From positions 62,001 to 126,000 of the forward strand of contig VZDJ01000064.1 in NCBI GenBank assembly GCA_008694505.1: DNA of 64,000 bases, given 5' to 3'. The stretch comes from Cyanoderma ruficeps (taxonomy: Eukaryota; Chordata; Aves; Passeriformes; Timaliidae). Below are positions 22,786 through 36,200 of this stretch, in pieces. The translations under genes and the position numbers were made by a program. The notes beneath the pieces are model-generated. The model saw only the letters and a program-made list of their open reading frames with translations. It was not told where the DNA came from and did not search any database. Within the stretch, counting starts at the first letter, position 1. Each line of letters opens with the position of its first letter.

Positions 22786-25313
22786 AATACATCACTGAAA
22801 AATCACTACAAGAATGAAAGTTTCCAAATTTTCAGACCAACTGCAGAGGAGGTTTAAACACAGAATTCATTTCCCTCTTCCCTCATCCAGACAAAACTTT
22901 GCTTATTGCCCCCCCACTAAGAGGAGATCAAGCTAACTCAGATTTCCAGCATTGCCTATGAAGCATAAATTCTCAAGCTGGAGATTTGTTCCTTTGCTCC
23001 GTATTTATTGACTTACAAAATTCCTTAAATCTGCAGCTATTACGCTGTGTTTTGAAAATTTACTTGGGATCTTTTGTAATTCCAAAATTTATTAAAGCCT
23101 ACAACGTTAAGGAAAGCTAATGTGTGGTATTTCTATTGTTGCTTCTCAGGAGAAAATTACACATCACATCAAAAATCATCACTAGGGGAGCAATCTTGGC
23201 TACAATTAGTGATAGTCTAACTGCTCAGGAATTCACTAACTGGGAGCAGAATCATGACTTTCCTTTCCTAGTTTGATTCCTCAGTAGCTCACTGAAGTCT
23301 CAATCTTCAAAAGTCTCATCTGAAGCCCCCTTTCTTGGTTACCTACATTACCACATATGCAAGCAGACTCAAATATTCATTGTGTTGTGATTACTTCCTA
23401 CAACTCTTTCACTGGAGCTCCTAAAGGTGTCTGCTCAAAAAAAAAAAGGGGGTTAGGAAGTCAGAAGGAAGGAACTACTAACGTTCGGTAGTAACAAATC
23501 CTTACTATTTTTATACTAAGGATTTTTACTTTAAAAGGAAGCCAGACTATGGCTATGTAAATTGTAAATAGTGTGTACATAAGCTAGAGAATCAGTCCAA
23601 AACCACATGGAATCTGTGCATATTGTAAAAAACAGTTCACTCCCCTGAGTTCATTGTGACAGATTTGGAACTACTCTTAATAATTTATTAATATTGTACT
23701 AAGATATTTATTATACTAATACATTGGTTATTGTTTAATACATTAGAGACTAGTGAGAAAAACAGGCAGGAAAGGAAAGAATGACTCAGTTGTGACACTT
23801 CTCAGCAAACTCTAGGGAATTGCTTACTAAAAAGACAATACTAGCTCAGGAAAAGCCTCACAAACACAGCAGATCAAAGACCTGAGGACTGTTTAGGAAG
23901 GAACAGCCTTTCAAACTGGAGGGAAGAAAATCTGTTTCAGACAAACAAGCTTAAGAGAAAGGCACCTATGGGATGTGCCTGTTGAAGTTAGGCCAACATG
24001 GAATACCATACTGGGGTCCTCATTTGCCCTGAGACAAAGCAGACAGTCCTGCAAACAGCCTTGTTCCTTGAATGAAGGAAACACCACTTCAGTTGATTCC
24101 CAAAAGGAAATCATTGCAGTCTCCTTTTGCATTTGTGGCTCTGTTAGCAGAGCAACCACAAAAGTTATGGCTCTCCAGCCTGTCTGAGCAGCCGGGGGTG
24201 GCTCATCCTTCTGCTGAGATCAGATCTGAAGCTGTAGGACTGACCTCTGAGAGCAGGAACAACCCAGAGGTGTTTGCTCTGTTAGTCACTGCAAATGCCT
24301 GCAAACAATCATCTACGTCAGTCTTCCCAGACTGCTGCTGCCTGGAAAGACACCTCACAGGTATCAACTGCTTCCCAGACCCACGACATGTGACAGTCCC
24401 CAGCAAGGAAGGGACACACTTCTGGCACGCCAGGATCTTGCACTTTGGATCCAAGACACGCAAAACACCTGCTACGCCAGCAGTGACGGATGAGATGGAG
24501 AACCTGTCTTGTCACAAAACATATGCAATCATTCTTGCTCCTCTTAATTCAGACTGAAAGTGAAACTTTCTTCAGAAACAATCAATACAGACAAGCAGTT
24601 CAGCCCAGTAATGCATAAAACGTGTGTGCATTACAGGAACACCTTTACTGAGAATTTTGATTGTACTTTAACTGAGGAGAACCAGTAATGGCTCGAGGAA
24701 GTGAAAAGAGCTGTGATGGATCAGAGCTGCCATGTTTCTATACTGGCAAGGATATCTGAAGTATCTGGGCACCACACAGAGCAGTGAACTGGAAAAAAGT
24801 GCACCTTTTATCCAGGAAAAGGCAAAGAACTCAGACTGGCATATCTCTCTGCACATCAACTAAACATCAGCTATAGTTGTTACTAATGGTTAACCTATTG
24901 AGTGTAGCCAAAGAGAAGAACTGAAATACTTTCAATACTATGTATTTCATTCATCAATAATTAAAGGAATGCTGTGTTCCTGTAATTATTGGGATCTTAG
25001 AGTTGGGATCTCTAAAATGGAAGCTCACTGCAAAGAGCTTGGAAAAATCTAGACTAATAGCTGAAAATCTGGAAACCCTATTTTAGAGCAAGAAGCAAAA
25101 AATAAACAGATTATTTATTTTAGCAACTAGATCTAATTTTAAAGCCAAGATTGAAGATACTTCTACAAGCTGAGCCACGTGCAAAATTCTGGCTTGTTTT
25201 AGTGCTGTTTGACTTGCTAGACTAGATAACACTAACAGTCCTTCTCTGTCCTTAGGGTGTATACGACCACAAAAATTAATAATTAATGAATGCTTGTAGA
25301 AACTGAAAAGGGC

Positions 25314-25329
25314 GGGGGGGGGGGGGGNG
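25314..25329. repeat. Poly-G run with an unresolved base
   Basis: Fourteen G followed by N at 25328 and one more G. The true length is uncertain because the assembly failed to call a base here. Confidence 0.9.
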
Positions 25330-27343
25330 TCACGCCTCTGTCTCTGATGTTCTATGTTTTATGTCACAGAAACACTTAATGGTGCAAACTATAACTGGAC
25401 CTGTGTGGGGATATGCATACAGGTCTGGTAATGATCCTCCTTACTGCCATACAAATACACAGGCAAAACAAAAGGAAGAAAGCATAAATAACCATCCCAG
25501 TCCTCCAGATGAGATGTTCCTCACTCATGTAATGAAGTCTGTAGTAATACTGTGAACTGAACCTAAATGCTGCCACTAGAAACCCTAAAACTTTGGGGAT
25601 CTAATGTACTCTGCAGTGTCTTGCACTGTGCCAAACACTGGTCTTGTCATCATCAAACACAAACCTCAGCTATTCCTGTGTCACTTTGAATCTTTAACAC
25701 ACCACGTGCAGATGTACTTTTCCTTCTCCCCAAAGGAGAACTGTGGACATGGTCACATCTCCAAGAGTGATTCTCTTCTCACTGAGAAACGGTTTAGGTA
25801 TTGAACTGCATATTTTTTCTTCAGTATCCACTGCTGAAACAGGCAACTACCACAGCAACACGTCACAACAGCTGCCAAGAAATTCACCTGTAAAGAAACG
25901 AACTTACCTGTATGACTAGCTTTCTCCACCTGGGCTTCAGAGAGGAACATAAACTTGTAACATCTGTAGCAGACAATTTCCCAAACATGTACCTCATTGA
26001 AGAGGATAAAGCTACAGACATTCACAGGTCCCACTAGGTTGTGGGGAGTGGACTTACCTGACCACAGACCACCTTTTTATGTGTAAGGTTGATTAGTTTC
26101 TTTCAGTTCTCAGTGACATTTAATCTTTTTGAAAGCAATGCAGTCTACAGACTGGTGGGAGGGTAACATCTGATTGCACTGTTGCCAAAAGGTGGAAAGT
26201 TCTTGATTATGTCTTTCCCATTGGGAAATGCAAATGAATCAAAATGCATATCTCAAGATCTCCCAAGGAATAGATAGATAATTATTACTAAGAAAAAACT
26301 CCCTTTATGGAAAGTTTTATGGAAATATGTCTGCTCTGTAAATTTCAAACATTTAACTGAGAATTCTGAAAAATATCTTTAAATATAAGATTAATTATAA
26401 TCTAATTATAGATTAGATCTCCTCATTGCATTTCAAGTTCTGTGAAAACATAGAATTTCATGGTGAAATTAAAAGTATGGTACAAGAAACAGTTTCATTA
26501 ACTGTCCATCATGAAAATTGTTGTTTCAAACCAATTCTAAACAGTGCATTCATTGCATTCTGTATGCTGATATAGACTATTACTAGCATTAATTGGTTCT
26601 TTAAAATACATGGTTGCAAACTCTATGTTTTATCCTCTGTTTCCTAATAAATGCTCCTCTAAAAACCAACTCATTTCATCACAGGCAAAATTCATTAGCT
26701 TTGAATAAATCATTAATAGCATGTATAAGGCTGAAAAAAAATACGGTCATTCAGACTAGACATGTACTCAAACTTCTCAGAATTTTACTCTGAATTTTGT
26801 GCCACAACTCCCTGATCTGGGGCACATGTCCCAGTTTATGTAGTTGCATATTTAACTCAGATTTAATATCAGATGAACAGGACATACTCTTTTGCCAGTC
26901 TTTTTCTATTTGGTTATGTTAGGATTGCAGAATTAAAAGTTCAGATAATGCAGCCAAACAAGCAAAACCATTTCAGCCTAAACCAGAATATACTGAAAAA
27001 AACATATTTTCTCTGGTTTTTGCTTTGTTTGGTTTTTTAAAGATGCTTAGCCCAATGTTCTCTCACTTTTGAGCAATAGAGTTAAGAGCTGTCCAAAGCA
27101 TCAAGGGAGAGAAAACAAAGAAAACAAATCAAAATCTAAATACAGAGAGGACAAAATCATGCAGGTACAAAGACCAACACTGCAATATATAAAACAGGCT
27201 TGGGGATGGTGGGTTGAGTTTTTTTCCCAGTAAAGCACTGCCTACTGTACTGAAATGTTTTCCAGTGACTGCTACTCATTATTAAGCTCGAGATCTCTGA
27301 CAATGTGTAAAATTTTGCTATTTGACACAGATGAAGTTTTGTC

Positions 27344-27387
27344 TTGTGTATATGTGTGTGAATATATATGTAGAGAGAGAGAGAGTA
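27344..27387. repeat. Compound microsatellite-like tract (TG, TA, GA)
   Basis: Short successive TG/TA steps run into a GA array of about seven units ending near 27386. It is imperfect and short. Confidence 0.75.
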
Positions 27388-29533
27388 CAAAATCTTGGAA
27401 ACATTCTATCCTTACAAAATAATTCTTCCTGAATTAAGGTTGCATCAGGAGGATTATCTATTTTGACAGATAAAACATTAAGGACACTGAAATTCTTATT
27501 TTATTTAACCAGCAGAAATACTTCTGTGAAAGTTAAACTTCAAAAATTATCATCTCAAAGCTTTAAGAAAAAAAAAACATAAACTGTAACAAATTCCACA
27601 ATCCACTGAATAAATCAAACAGGAAGCAAAACAGCTTCAATGCCCACCCAGTACCCTGACAATGTCCCAGCACTGTTGGATGAACAGTGTCTACAACACT
27701 TGCAGATCATCAATTTGGCATCTCTTGTGCCAAAATGGCACAACAGGCTCCCCTTTTTATAAACTTTATGCCAGAGAATACAATTCTACAGGAAATTAGA
27801 AATGAAACTCACTAATCTGTGTTCAGTGAATGCCATCTTTAGAAAAAGTAAAGTATTATTTCTTTTGAAATATTGCTTATCTTTTACAATTTACAAGAGC
27901 TGACAGATCCATCTGGTGTTTTTCACAGCATAAATTTCAAGAATACACTGGTTGGTGTACACTGCATTTACTTCACTAGGGTAAACCAGAACTTACCAAG
28001 GTGAAAAACAAAACCCAAACAGGTTGAATGAAGCATTTGAGTCCTTGCTTCTGTAATCATTTTTTCCCTGAATTGTCATCATGGCAGGAGTAACAGAAAA
28101 GCAGCTCTCAAAGCTTTTTGGTGCAGCCTGGTGTATTTGCAGCACAGCCAGAACAAAAGATTTAAGTGGCCTGACTCACCATTTGGATAATGATCTCATC
28201 TGAATTGAGCTGTGAAAATACCAATTTGCTTGAGATGACATAACTGCTATTGCACAATCCAGATTCTTCAGTAGCTCTCCTAGAAAGAAGGCTTTGTTGT
28301 AACACAGAAGTGAGAGGTCCTTCAAGCAGATGGTCCTGGGGATGTGCCCAAAGGCCAGATGGTACATGTGCACAGCCAGGTCAGAGCTGCCAGGAGTGCT
28401 GCAGCAGCCTCCTGGCAACAGGCTGTCTTCTCACAGCTCCAATTTGTGCTCTGTGCCTTTGCAGGTTCTGCCCTCGTTGGGCTGACACCCACACCAATGC
28501 TTGCCTTTGTGTATGGAAAAACTCAGCATGCACCAAGTTTTGGTGGTGAAGCCACCACCACTGGCTTCACTGCTGGTGTCATCTGCACTGTAGGTGATGC
28601 CTGTTTTGCAGCACTGTTTTAAGGTGCCGCCTGAGTAATTCTGCACAGAGCACAAGAAAAAATAGCTTATCTTTCACCGAAAGTCACAGAAAATTCCATT
28701 TTCTCTGGACTGGAAGAGACATACGCAGGTTGGTGCAGGAGAGGCCACAACTGGTGGCAGTTGTGTTCCTCTGTGTTCAAGGCGTGTGTCACTGGCTTCA
28801 AAAACATTCACATTTGTTTACTATGGATGTTTTTCCCATTAAAGGAAAGAACCATTTTGTTCCTTTTTTACTACAATCAAAATCTGCTATCCTATTTAGG
28901 GAAAGAGAACATAGAAAGCAGAAGATACTAGATGGCAAAGTTATCCTTTTTTTATTTTTCTTTCTTAGTATGATGCTGCTAAACACTTATTTTTGCACAG
29001 TTTCAAAACCAAACTTGGAGTAATTCCTGCCCTATAAGCAATATTTGTATTCCCTCATCATGACCATGACCTTGGCAGTGTGATTTAAGGCTTCTGAGTC
29101 CTCGCAGCTGTACTGAACTCTCCAATGCTTTTACAAAATACAAGCATTACAAAAGAAGAACACCAGTATTCACTGCAGAGTGTTTAACAAATTGTCAGAA
29201 AAATTCTAAAGCATTTAGCAGAGTCTTAGTCCTTTTACCTAGGATATGCCCAGTAGCTTGACTCCCAAATGCAGGGTGAATTAAGAAAATGCAGAAATTG
29301 GAGACTAATACTGCTTGGAGCAAGTGCACACCCCAATTCTCTGTATTCCACAGACATTGTCTTGTTTGCAAGAGGGCTTATAAACAGTCAAGACTGCAGA
29401 AAAATATGCTGGAGGAACAAGAATGCACATGGCTCTTTTCCCTAAGTGTGGAAAAATTTCTGTGTACTAGATTTTGGCTTTTTTATGACCTGTTACAAGA
29501 AGATAGTATACAAATGGTCTAGTCATTTGTTTG

Positions 29534-29559
29534 TAAACAAACAAACAAACAAACAAACA
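29534..29559. repeat. (AAAC)n microsatellite, about six units
   Basis: This is a perfect tetranucleotide array of AAAC, preceded by a short reverse-complement gtttgt that could form a small hairpin with it. Confidence 0.95.
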
Positions 29560-31110
29560 TGACGGGTTAGGTTAGATTAGACATGTGTGTCTGAAATGTA
29601 AGATCAACATGCTGGTCACAGTCATACCCAGTAAAACAATCCTCCCCCTTGTTTTCAAACTCGTCGTTTTGTTCAAGGGTATTTTTTTTTCACAGGAAGC
29701 TATAAAAAGAAACAATAAGCAGAAAGTACTTACACCACAAGCAAATGCAAGGAAGAGATAAGGTGAAATACTAAAAATAAATCTGGAGCAGTTACAAGCT
29801 GGTGAGGAAACAAAGTAACAGTAAAACATCCATGTCTTTATGCAAATAAAGTTAAAAAGAAAATAAATAAATAGGAACCAGCTGGTGAGAGGAAGAGCAT
29901 GGTGGAACAAAGCACACTATGGAAATGAAAACACAGGCTGTTATAATAACCTGAACAGAAAAGCTGCATGCATAAAAGAAGGTCATGGCAGTATTACTGT
30001 AATCAGAGACAATAACAGGGTGCTAAAATATGGAGAGGAACAATTGGAATGCTGGGCATTCCACTGTACCTGTGTGGAGACTGACAGCTCTTTCATACAC
30101 CAAGAGCCTGGCTGCTGACAGCCAACTCAGGAAGCCTGTGCCATTCATCCCTCAAAAAACCCAGCAGGACCACCACCTCTTGACAACACTGCAGCAAAAA
30201 CAGTCTGACTGACCTGGGAAGGTCTGACACAAGAAGGTGTCCTTGCACCTCACAGAATATTTTCAACACTCACCAGTACAAAAAGTGACATTACCAGAAG
30301 TCTTATAATACAAATGTTAAATGATCACGTAGGAAAAGTGATACTGAATTTTATAAGAAACTGCAAAAGAGTGGCAGATAATTTGAATGTGTGCAAAAGA
30401 ATGGTCAATCACTGTTTAACATTTGGAAGCCCCTGGAGAATTTGTAAAAAAAAAAAAAATCAATATAAAAGACTGAAATTTATCAAACAGCAGTAACATT
30501 GCAATATTGAAGAATATTGGTAAAAAAATTAACCCATACTCAACTAAGACCAAGAAACCGGAAACCTACGAACTCCTATAAGCAATTCCCTTAAATACAT
30601 AAAGAACATGAGATTATGGAAGTAAATCTAATCTTTTAATCAATTGTTTCTTTAAACCCCGAAGCTTAAAATACTACTTCTTTGGGAGGAGAAGACCAAG
30701 AAGGGTCTTCAAGCAGGCATGATCCCTCTGTGCAATTTAAATTGTATTTTGTTTCCTGAAAATACTACGAAAAAATGCACAGAAGAATGCTGGTGAAGAC
30801 AACTTAAGTTATACTAAATCTGGATACATCATGCCATTTTCAAAGTCCAAATAATCCAGTTTCCTAAGGGTAGGAAACCATTGAAAGTCTTCTGAGGGAT
30901 CACAGCCTTCAAAAGCTCAATATAGCTGCTAAGATTAACAGAAGTTTCCTTTCACTCTGCAGAGTCATGCCCTGAAGATCATGATGAGCAAATACTAGCG
31001 TTGCTTAGAAAGATGGAATTACCCTTAGTTTGTTTTGAAACCATCCAAAAACAAGTGTCCAGCAGCACCGCACTGAGAAAAATAATGCTGAATTGTCCAT
31101 TCTCTCATTT

Positions 31111-31210
31111 CACAGAATCACAAGGTTGGAAGAGACCTTCAAGATCATTGAGTCCAACCCATCCCTAACACCTCAAGTAAACCATGGCACTAATCTGCTT
31201 TTTAAGACAG
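31111..31210 (-). mobile_element. CR1 LINE, truncated 3' end
   Basis: In minus-strand sense this ends with the typical CR1 tail: a line corresponding to 'ttggactcaatgatcttgaa', then the gguctcuuccaaccuuGUGATTCTGTG-type terminus. On the plus strand it begins cacagaatcacaaggttgga. Only the last about 100 bases of the element remain, consistent with the usual 5' truncation of CR1. Its 3' segment matches the subfamily of the copy at 56868-57145. The exact 5' limit is blurred near 31200. Confidence 0.88.
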
Positions 31211-33231
31211 CAGAGAAAAAGAAACAGCATTCATTTATGTTTGTTGGCAGTGTACTCATGAACACTTACCACACACGAGTAATTCCTTTATCAGACAAAT
31301 GAAGGATGCAAAAAATTAACAGACAAAACAGCAATTTGCTTTTTTTTCCTCCCTATCTTAGTAGACATAAGTTGTATTTGCATTAATAGTGAAAAACTGG
31401 GGATACTGCACATTTTTGAAAAGCATGTGATTGTAAGAATATATTATACCTTGGCTGGTTAAGTGAGGTTGCATACAAAGAACACAGTTTTTAAAACAAA
31501 TTAATATTTAACTTCATAAAATTAGCATCAGGATAGAGCATATTTTTAAGTCTGACAATATTCAAAGTCATGCTCCACCACAGTTTTGGAGGCAGAATCT
31601 GTTATTCCAATACACATAAACTGTTATGGATGCTGTCAAACCAATGCTCTGTAAAAACTAGACAGAGAGAAAAAGGAAAATACATCTCACCCACTTTTCC
31701 ACCCTGCCATGAGGGCAAAAAATTGAGGCCCATTTCTTTCCAATAACAAAATTCAGGCAATGCTCTCTGAGGTGGAGTGATGGGGATGTGTATTTTGGTT
31801 TACTTTGAAAAAAATTGTCAGATATATTCTGCAGATGTATAGAGATATACATGCATAATATTATTTATCTCCTAGTTAAAAATGTGGATTAAAGCACAAA
31901 AAAAAAGAAAAAAACCAGACTATGATACTGATCTCTGAGCTGGTAAAATGCTTTCATGTACCCACCAGAATATTAAGACACAAATCCCTTTGGTTAGTGA
32001 CATTGTCTGAATTCAGTTCCCAGAAGAAAGTAATACAGAACACCGAGGCTGTAGACATACCAGACTTCTCAACTACAGCAAAGCTTTTGAAACAGTCAAT
32101 AAGTTTTCATAGATTTTTTTTTTCCTCCTGCAGAGAAAGACTTCACAGGATATTGTAAATGTTCAGTATAATTTAAAAATTCTAACTTAATTGCCAACAG
32201 TTTATAAACTCATCATTTCCATGAGGCTTGCCTTGCCACAGGAATAAAAGCTTCTTTGGACACAAAGCACACATCTACAACTGTAATCTTAGAAACAAAA
32301 TAACAAAGTGACTCAGTTACTGTGTTTTCACTTAGATCGGCTGGTATTCAGGAAGTGAGACTCTGATTACTAATCATCTGAGGGAGCCCTTGAAATGATG
32401 AGTGACCTTTTAAAAGTTTAGAAGAATAAACACGCATCATGAAATCACTGGGAAACAGCTTCTTAAAGAAAACAGGTAATGGAGAAACTTAGTTGGGAAT
32501 GAATGCATATCTGACACATCCTGACTTCAATGTTTTGAGCCCAACAAGGCTGAGCACCAGCCCTCTCCAAAAAGCAGGGTTGCTTGTTCTTCCTCTTCAG
32601 CATTAAAACCCATGCTCACATTGTATTCACATTGCCCACATATGCTGCTAACACTAGAAGACTACCTGTGTCAAAAAAAAAATCTTGTGCTGTGTTGCCA
32701 TATTGTGAGCTCAGACAGTAGCTTGCACTAAGTCCACCAAGCAGCCATCAGAAAATAAAAACAATTAGGGGTTTTCCAAAACTGCATTTGGAAAAGACAG
32801 TAAGAAAAAGAATATAGAGTATGCTAAAACTGATTAAATCAAAGGTAACCCTTACAGCCCTTCACTGTATGCAGACATGATCTTTAGTAGAGAAATTCAA
32901 GAGGCATTCATGTAGAGGAATTCAATTTATTGAAATGGAAGTCAGTAATTGGATCTGCCTAGAGTAATTGCATATCATAAACACAATGAACTTGAAGCCT
33001 TGGTGTATATCAAGGGCTATGAATTAACTAACACCAATGAAATTAACTGAGGAAAAGGGCTAATAGGACACTGATGCACTTTGAAACAGCTATGCTGCTT
33101 TCTCAGCTAGAAATAGGACATGAGAAGTAGATAATCTTTTGCTATATCTCAAGAATGTATGTATGTGCTTAGATGTTCAGAGAATTGCAGACAGAGAGAT
33201 CTGGAATGTTTCTGGCAATGGAAAAAAAAGA

Positions 33232-33258
33232 GGGGGTGGGGATGGGGTGGAAAGGGGG
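33232..33258 (+). other. G-quadruplex candidate
   Basis: Four G runs of 4-5 bases are separated by loops of one (T), two (AT) and six (TGGAAA) bases, meeting the usual G3+N1-7 rule. Further runs ggggg and ggg follow at 33266-33274. The surrounding DNA is AT-rich, so the tract stands out. Confidence 0.7.
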
Positions 33259-36200
33259 TCTGACAGGGGGATGGGATCAGAATGAACCCTACATCAAAAC
33301 TTCCAATCTCTCCCTGTCAGAAAGAAGATGGTGAACAGGGTTTTGTTTTTATTTTTTAAAAACAACTGAAGCCTCCAGGAATCTGGATATAGCAGAATTC
33401 AAGTATTTCATAAAAGTACAACATAAACTAGTATGTAATCAAAAAACAACATCCAATGAGGGGAAGTAACAAGAAAGAGAAGTATATAAATGCAAACTGA
33501 ACAACAGCTAGCAGTACTATAGAAAAGGAAGTGAATGTAAAATGGGTCACAAGTGAGTAGGAGTCAGAAGAATGACAAGAGGACAAAAGCATAACTAAAA
33601 TGTTCTAATTCAGAGATGTGTTAATACTCCCACCAAAACACAGAAAGCAAGGATTACATGCATCTTCAAAGCATCCAGCTTCTGGCTTAACATTTCAGCA
33701 AAATATGTAGATATTGGAAGAGAGATCGGATGACAGCAACAATGGCCAGAGGTTTTAAAAATGTGACAGGAGGGAAGATACAAGTCTCTTTAATTCACAT
33801 CAAAGGGTAGGAATGATATTAACTGAAGTAGTATAGCTGGGATCCTAGAAACAGAGTTCTGGCTCACAATCAGTCCATAAACCCTTCATAGATTAATGTT
33901 TTGTCCAACAAACAATTCTGTCCTTAAACACGAAACAGAAGCCTATATGGGTATGCAGTTGTAAAAACAACTACAGCACTGAACAGATCCAAAAGAAAAC
34001 AGAAAGGAACAGAAAAAAAAAAACCTGTGTAGGGTTACCATTAAAAAAGTCTGTATAAAGATTTTCTCTACCTTTCTTCGAGTTTCAAGTTTCAGCAAGA
34101 GCTATGAAAGCAGCTGTGGCTGGGGTAAGCTTGAATGGCTGGACAGAAATGTGGTAAGAATTTCAGGGTGAACTGAAAAGAGCTTTCTTTTACAGTGCAA
34201 TCAGTCAAACTTGAGATTCATGCCCTTCACATGGCCAGTCTCTAAATTACAGGACAATAAATCAACCAAATCAAAACAGGATGTGCAGGGCAGTTGCTGT
34301 GTTTCTTGAACACCTCCTCTGGGATGCGGATGCAAGACACCCAAGGGGGTTTGCAGTAACTTCCAGCCCAGGTGATGCATATGCTCAAAATGGTCCAGAA
34401 CTAATTATAAAACTAGATTCCATAACAAAATCTACTGCTTGTCTTCCTGTCAATATTTGCAGTGTGCTGCAGGAATCTGCAGGAACACCTCTGCATGCCA
34501 TCACAATCCCAGGTTATTTTTTCCTCAAGTTTTAGTTACGTTAGCCCAGAGCTTTTCCACATTCCCTTCGGTAACAGCTAAGGCTGCATAAAGTAACTAT
34601 ATAAGTGCTAGAAAAATGTTCAATTGACACTGTTGTTTGATGGAGAATTTCAAGTTGGATAAGGGCATCCCCTTACAGGAAAGTGGAATGGAAGTTGTTG
34701 CAGTTCAGCCTCAAACTCCATCACACGTTCCATTTATCCACCAAAATATAAGTTCGGCCTTAGTACAGAAATTGTTCAACACTTTCCACTCTTAAAATGT
34801 ATTTTCATTGCTTACATCTTTGCCAAAATAGCAGTTTGGGCTGAAACTTTCCGCACCAGATGCCTGCCTGAGGCTGAATTTTTTTGCACAAGTTTCAGCC
34901 AAACAATTTAGATGTTCTAAAAAATGAAGATACATTTTTCAGTATTAAAAGCTTTTGGTGACCTTTTCTTCAAGGATAAAATCATCTACTCTATCAGATG
35001 GCTCATGACACTGAGGGGTGCACACCTTCCCTGATTTGGCAGCTGGAGGCCTTTTGTAAGTCTGCCCAGTGACTCAAACTTCCACAGCCTGCATCTTCCC
35101 TTTGCACACCTTTCTGTCAGGCTGGAGTCCTTTCCAGACCAGCAGGGCAGTCACCCTTCCCGGGTGACAACATGTGATTTCAATCAGCCATGGACCATAT
35201 CAGACCAGGGCTGAAATCAAAGCTCAGTTCAGAGCCTGCTTTTTCCTCTCCTGCCAGTGGCTGAGCTGTGCTGGGGGGCTGCTTTAGAAGGAAACCGTGA
35301 GACAACTTTAAAAACTAACCCCCAAAAAACAACTCACCCAGCACATCATATCTGGAGATTACAAAAAAAACAACCACACTGTATCTGGAGACTGGGAGGG
35401 CTGAAGAATGAAGTGAGCTGGAAGAAGATGGAGAGTTTGGATCAGTGAGACAGTTTGCTAATAAAGAAACAGGCAAGGTCTCCCCAGGAGACATCCTTAT
35501 CAACTTACTCAGGGATGGCAAATGGGTGTTAACAGTAACAGATGAGAAGCACCTAGAATTGTACAGAATTTATTTTGCACAAGTATCCTCAAGTCTGGCA
35601 TTTCCTTACATTTTAAAACTCTGCATGATAGCATTCTTAAAGGTCCCTTGGTCTGCGTCTGAATCACTACTTCACAATTTCCACACACATGTTGTGAAAA
35701 GTGGAATTAGATGCTACCGCAGAGCCAGCCTAGCAAGGACTCCTTGGAGACCAAATATGCTCCTCCTTCCACATCTTCCACATTTTCCTCCTTCCTTTTA
35801 CCATTCTGGCAGCCACTACCCTCCATGAGGTGACTGAATCTGACAACCCAGCAAAAAATTAATCCACAAGAGAAGGGTAGGAAAGAAAATCAGCAAGGAA
35901 GCACACAGGCATCTTCTCATTGAGCAAGTTGAATGGGCTCCCAGTGAAGACTGCCCAGCTGGCAGTGGGAAGGCAGCAGGACCACAACCCCAGGGAGCAG
36001 AGGGGAGGCAAGCAAGGCCACCCCTTCTTTTCAGATAAAGGCCTTCACCATGACAAGTTGAAGAACATTATTACAAAAGTTACAGTGTGACATAACAATT
36101 GCTTAAATCTCCCCATTGATGGGGTCCCTAGAAAAAGAAGCTCCTTCCAGAAAACATGTTGAAACTACTGATATTTCTTCATTCACAGTCACAAGTCAAG

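Larger units (their letters stand above)
16488..31110. other. Non-coding DNA, upstream intron or 5' region of LHFPL2
   Basis: No coding exon is recognised on either strand in 14.6 kb. Besides the small features listed separately (an ancient repeat relic at 22751-22785, a G run at 25314, TG/GA tracts at 27344 and an AAAC array at 29534), there is only AT-rich unique-looking sequence. The 161-codon open frame at 24072-24557 overlaps an open antisense frame of similar extent and resembles nothing I know. Confidence 0.7.

Noticed and set aside
22525..22857. 110-codon plus-strand open frame
   Set aside because: It runs through a probable repeat relic (22751-22785), has no recognisable domain and no splice context; most likely chance.
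24072..24557. 161-codon plus-strand open frame
   Set aside because: Antisense frames are open over the same DNA, there is no recognisable domain, and composition explains the lack of stops.
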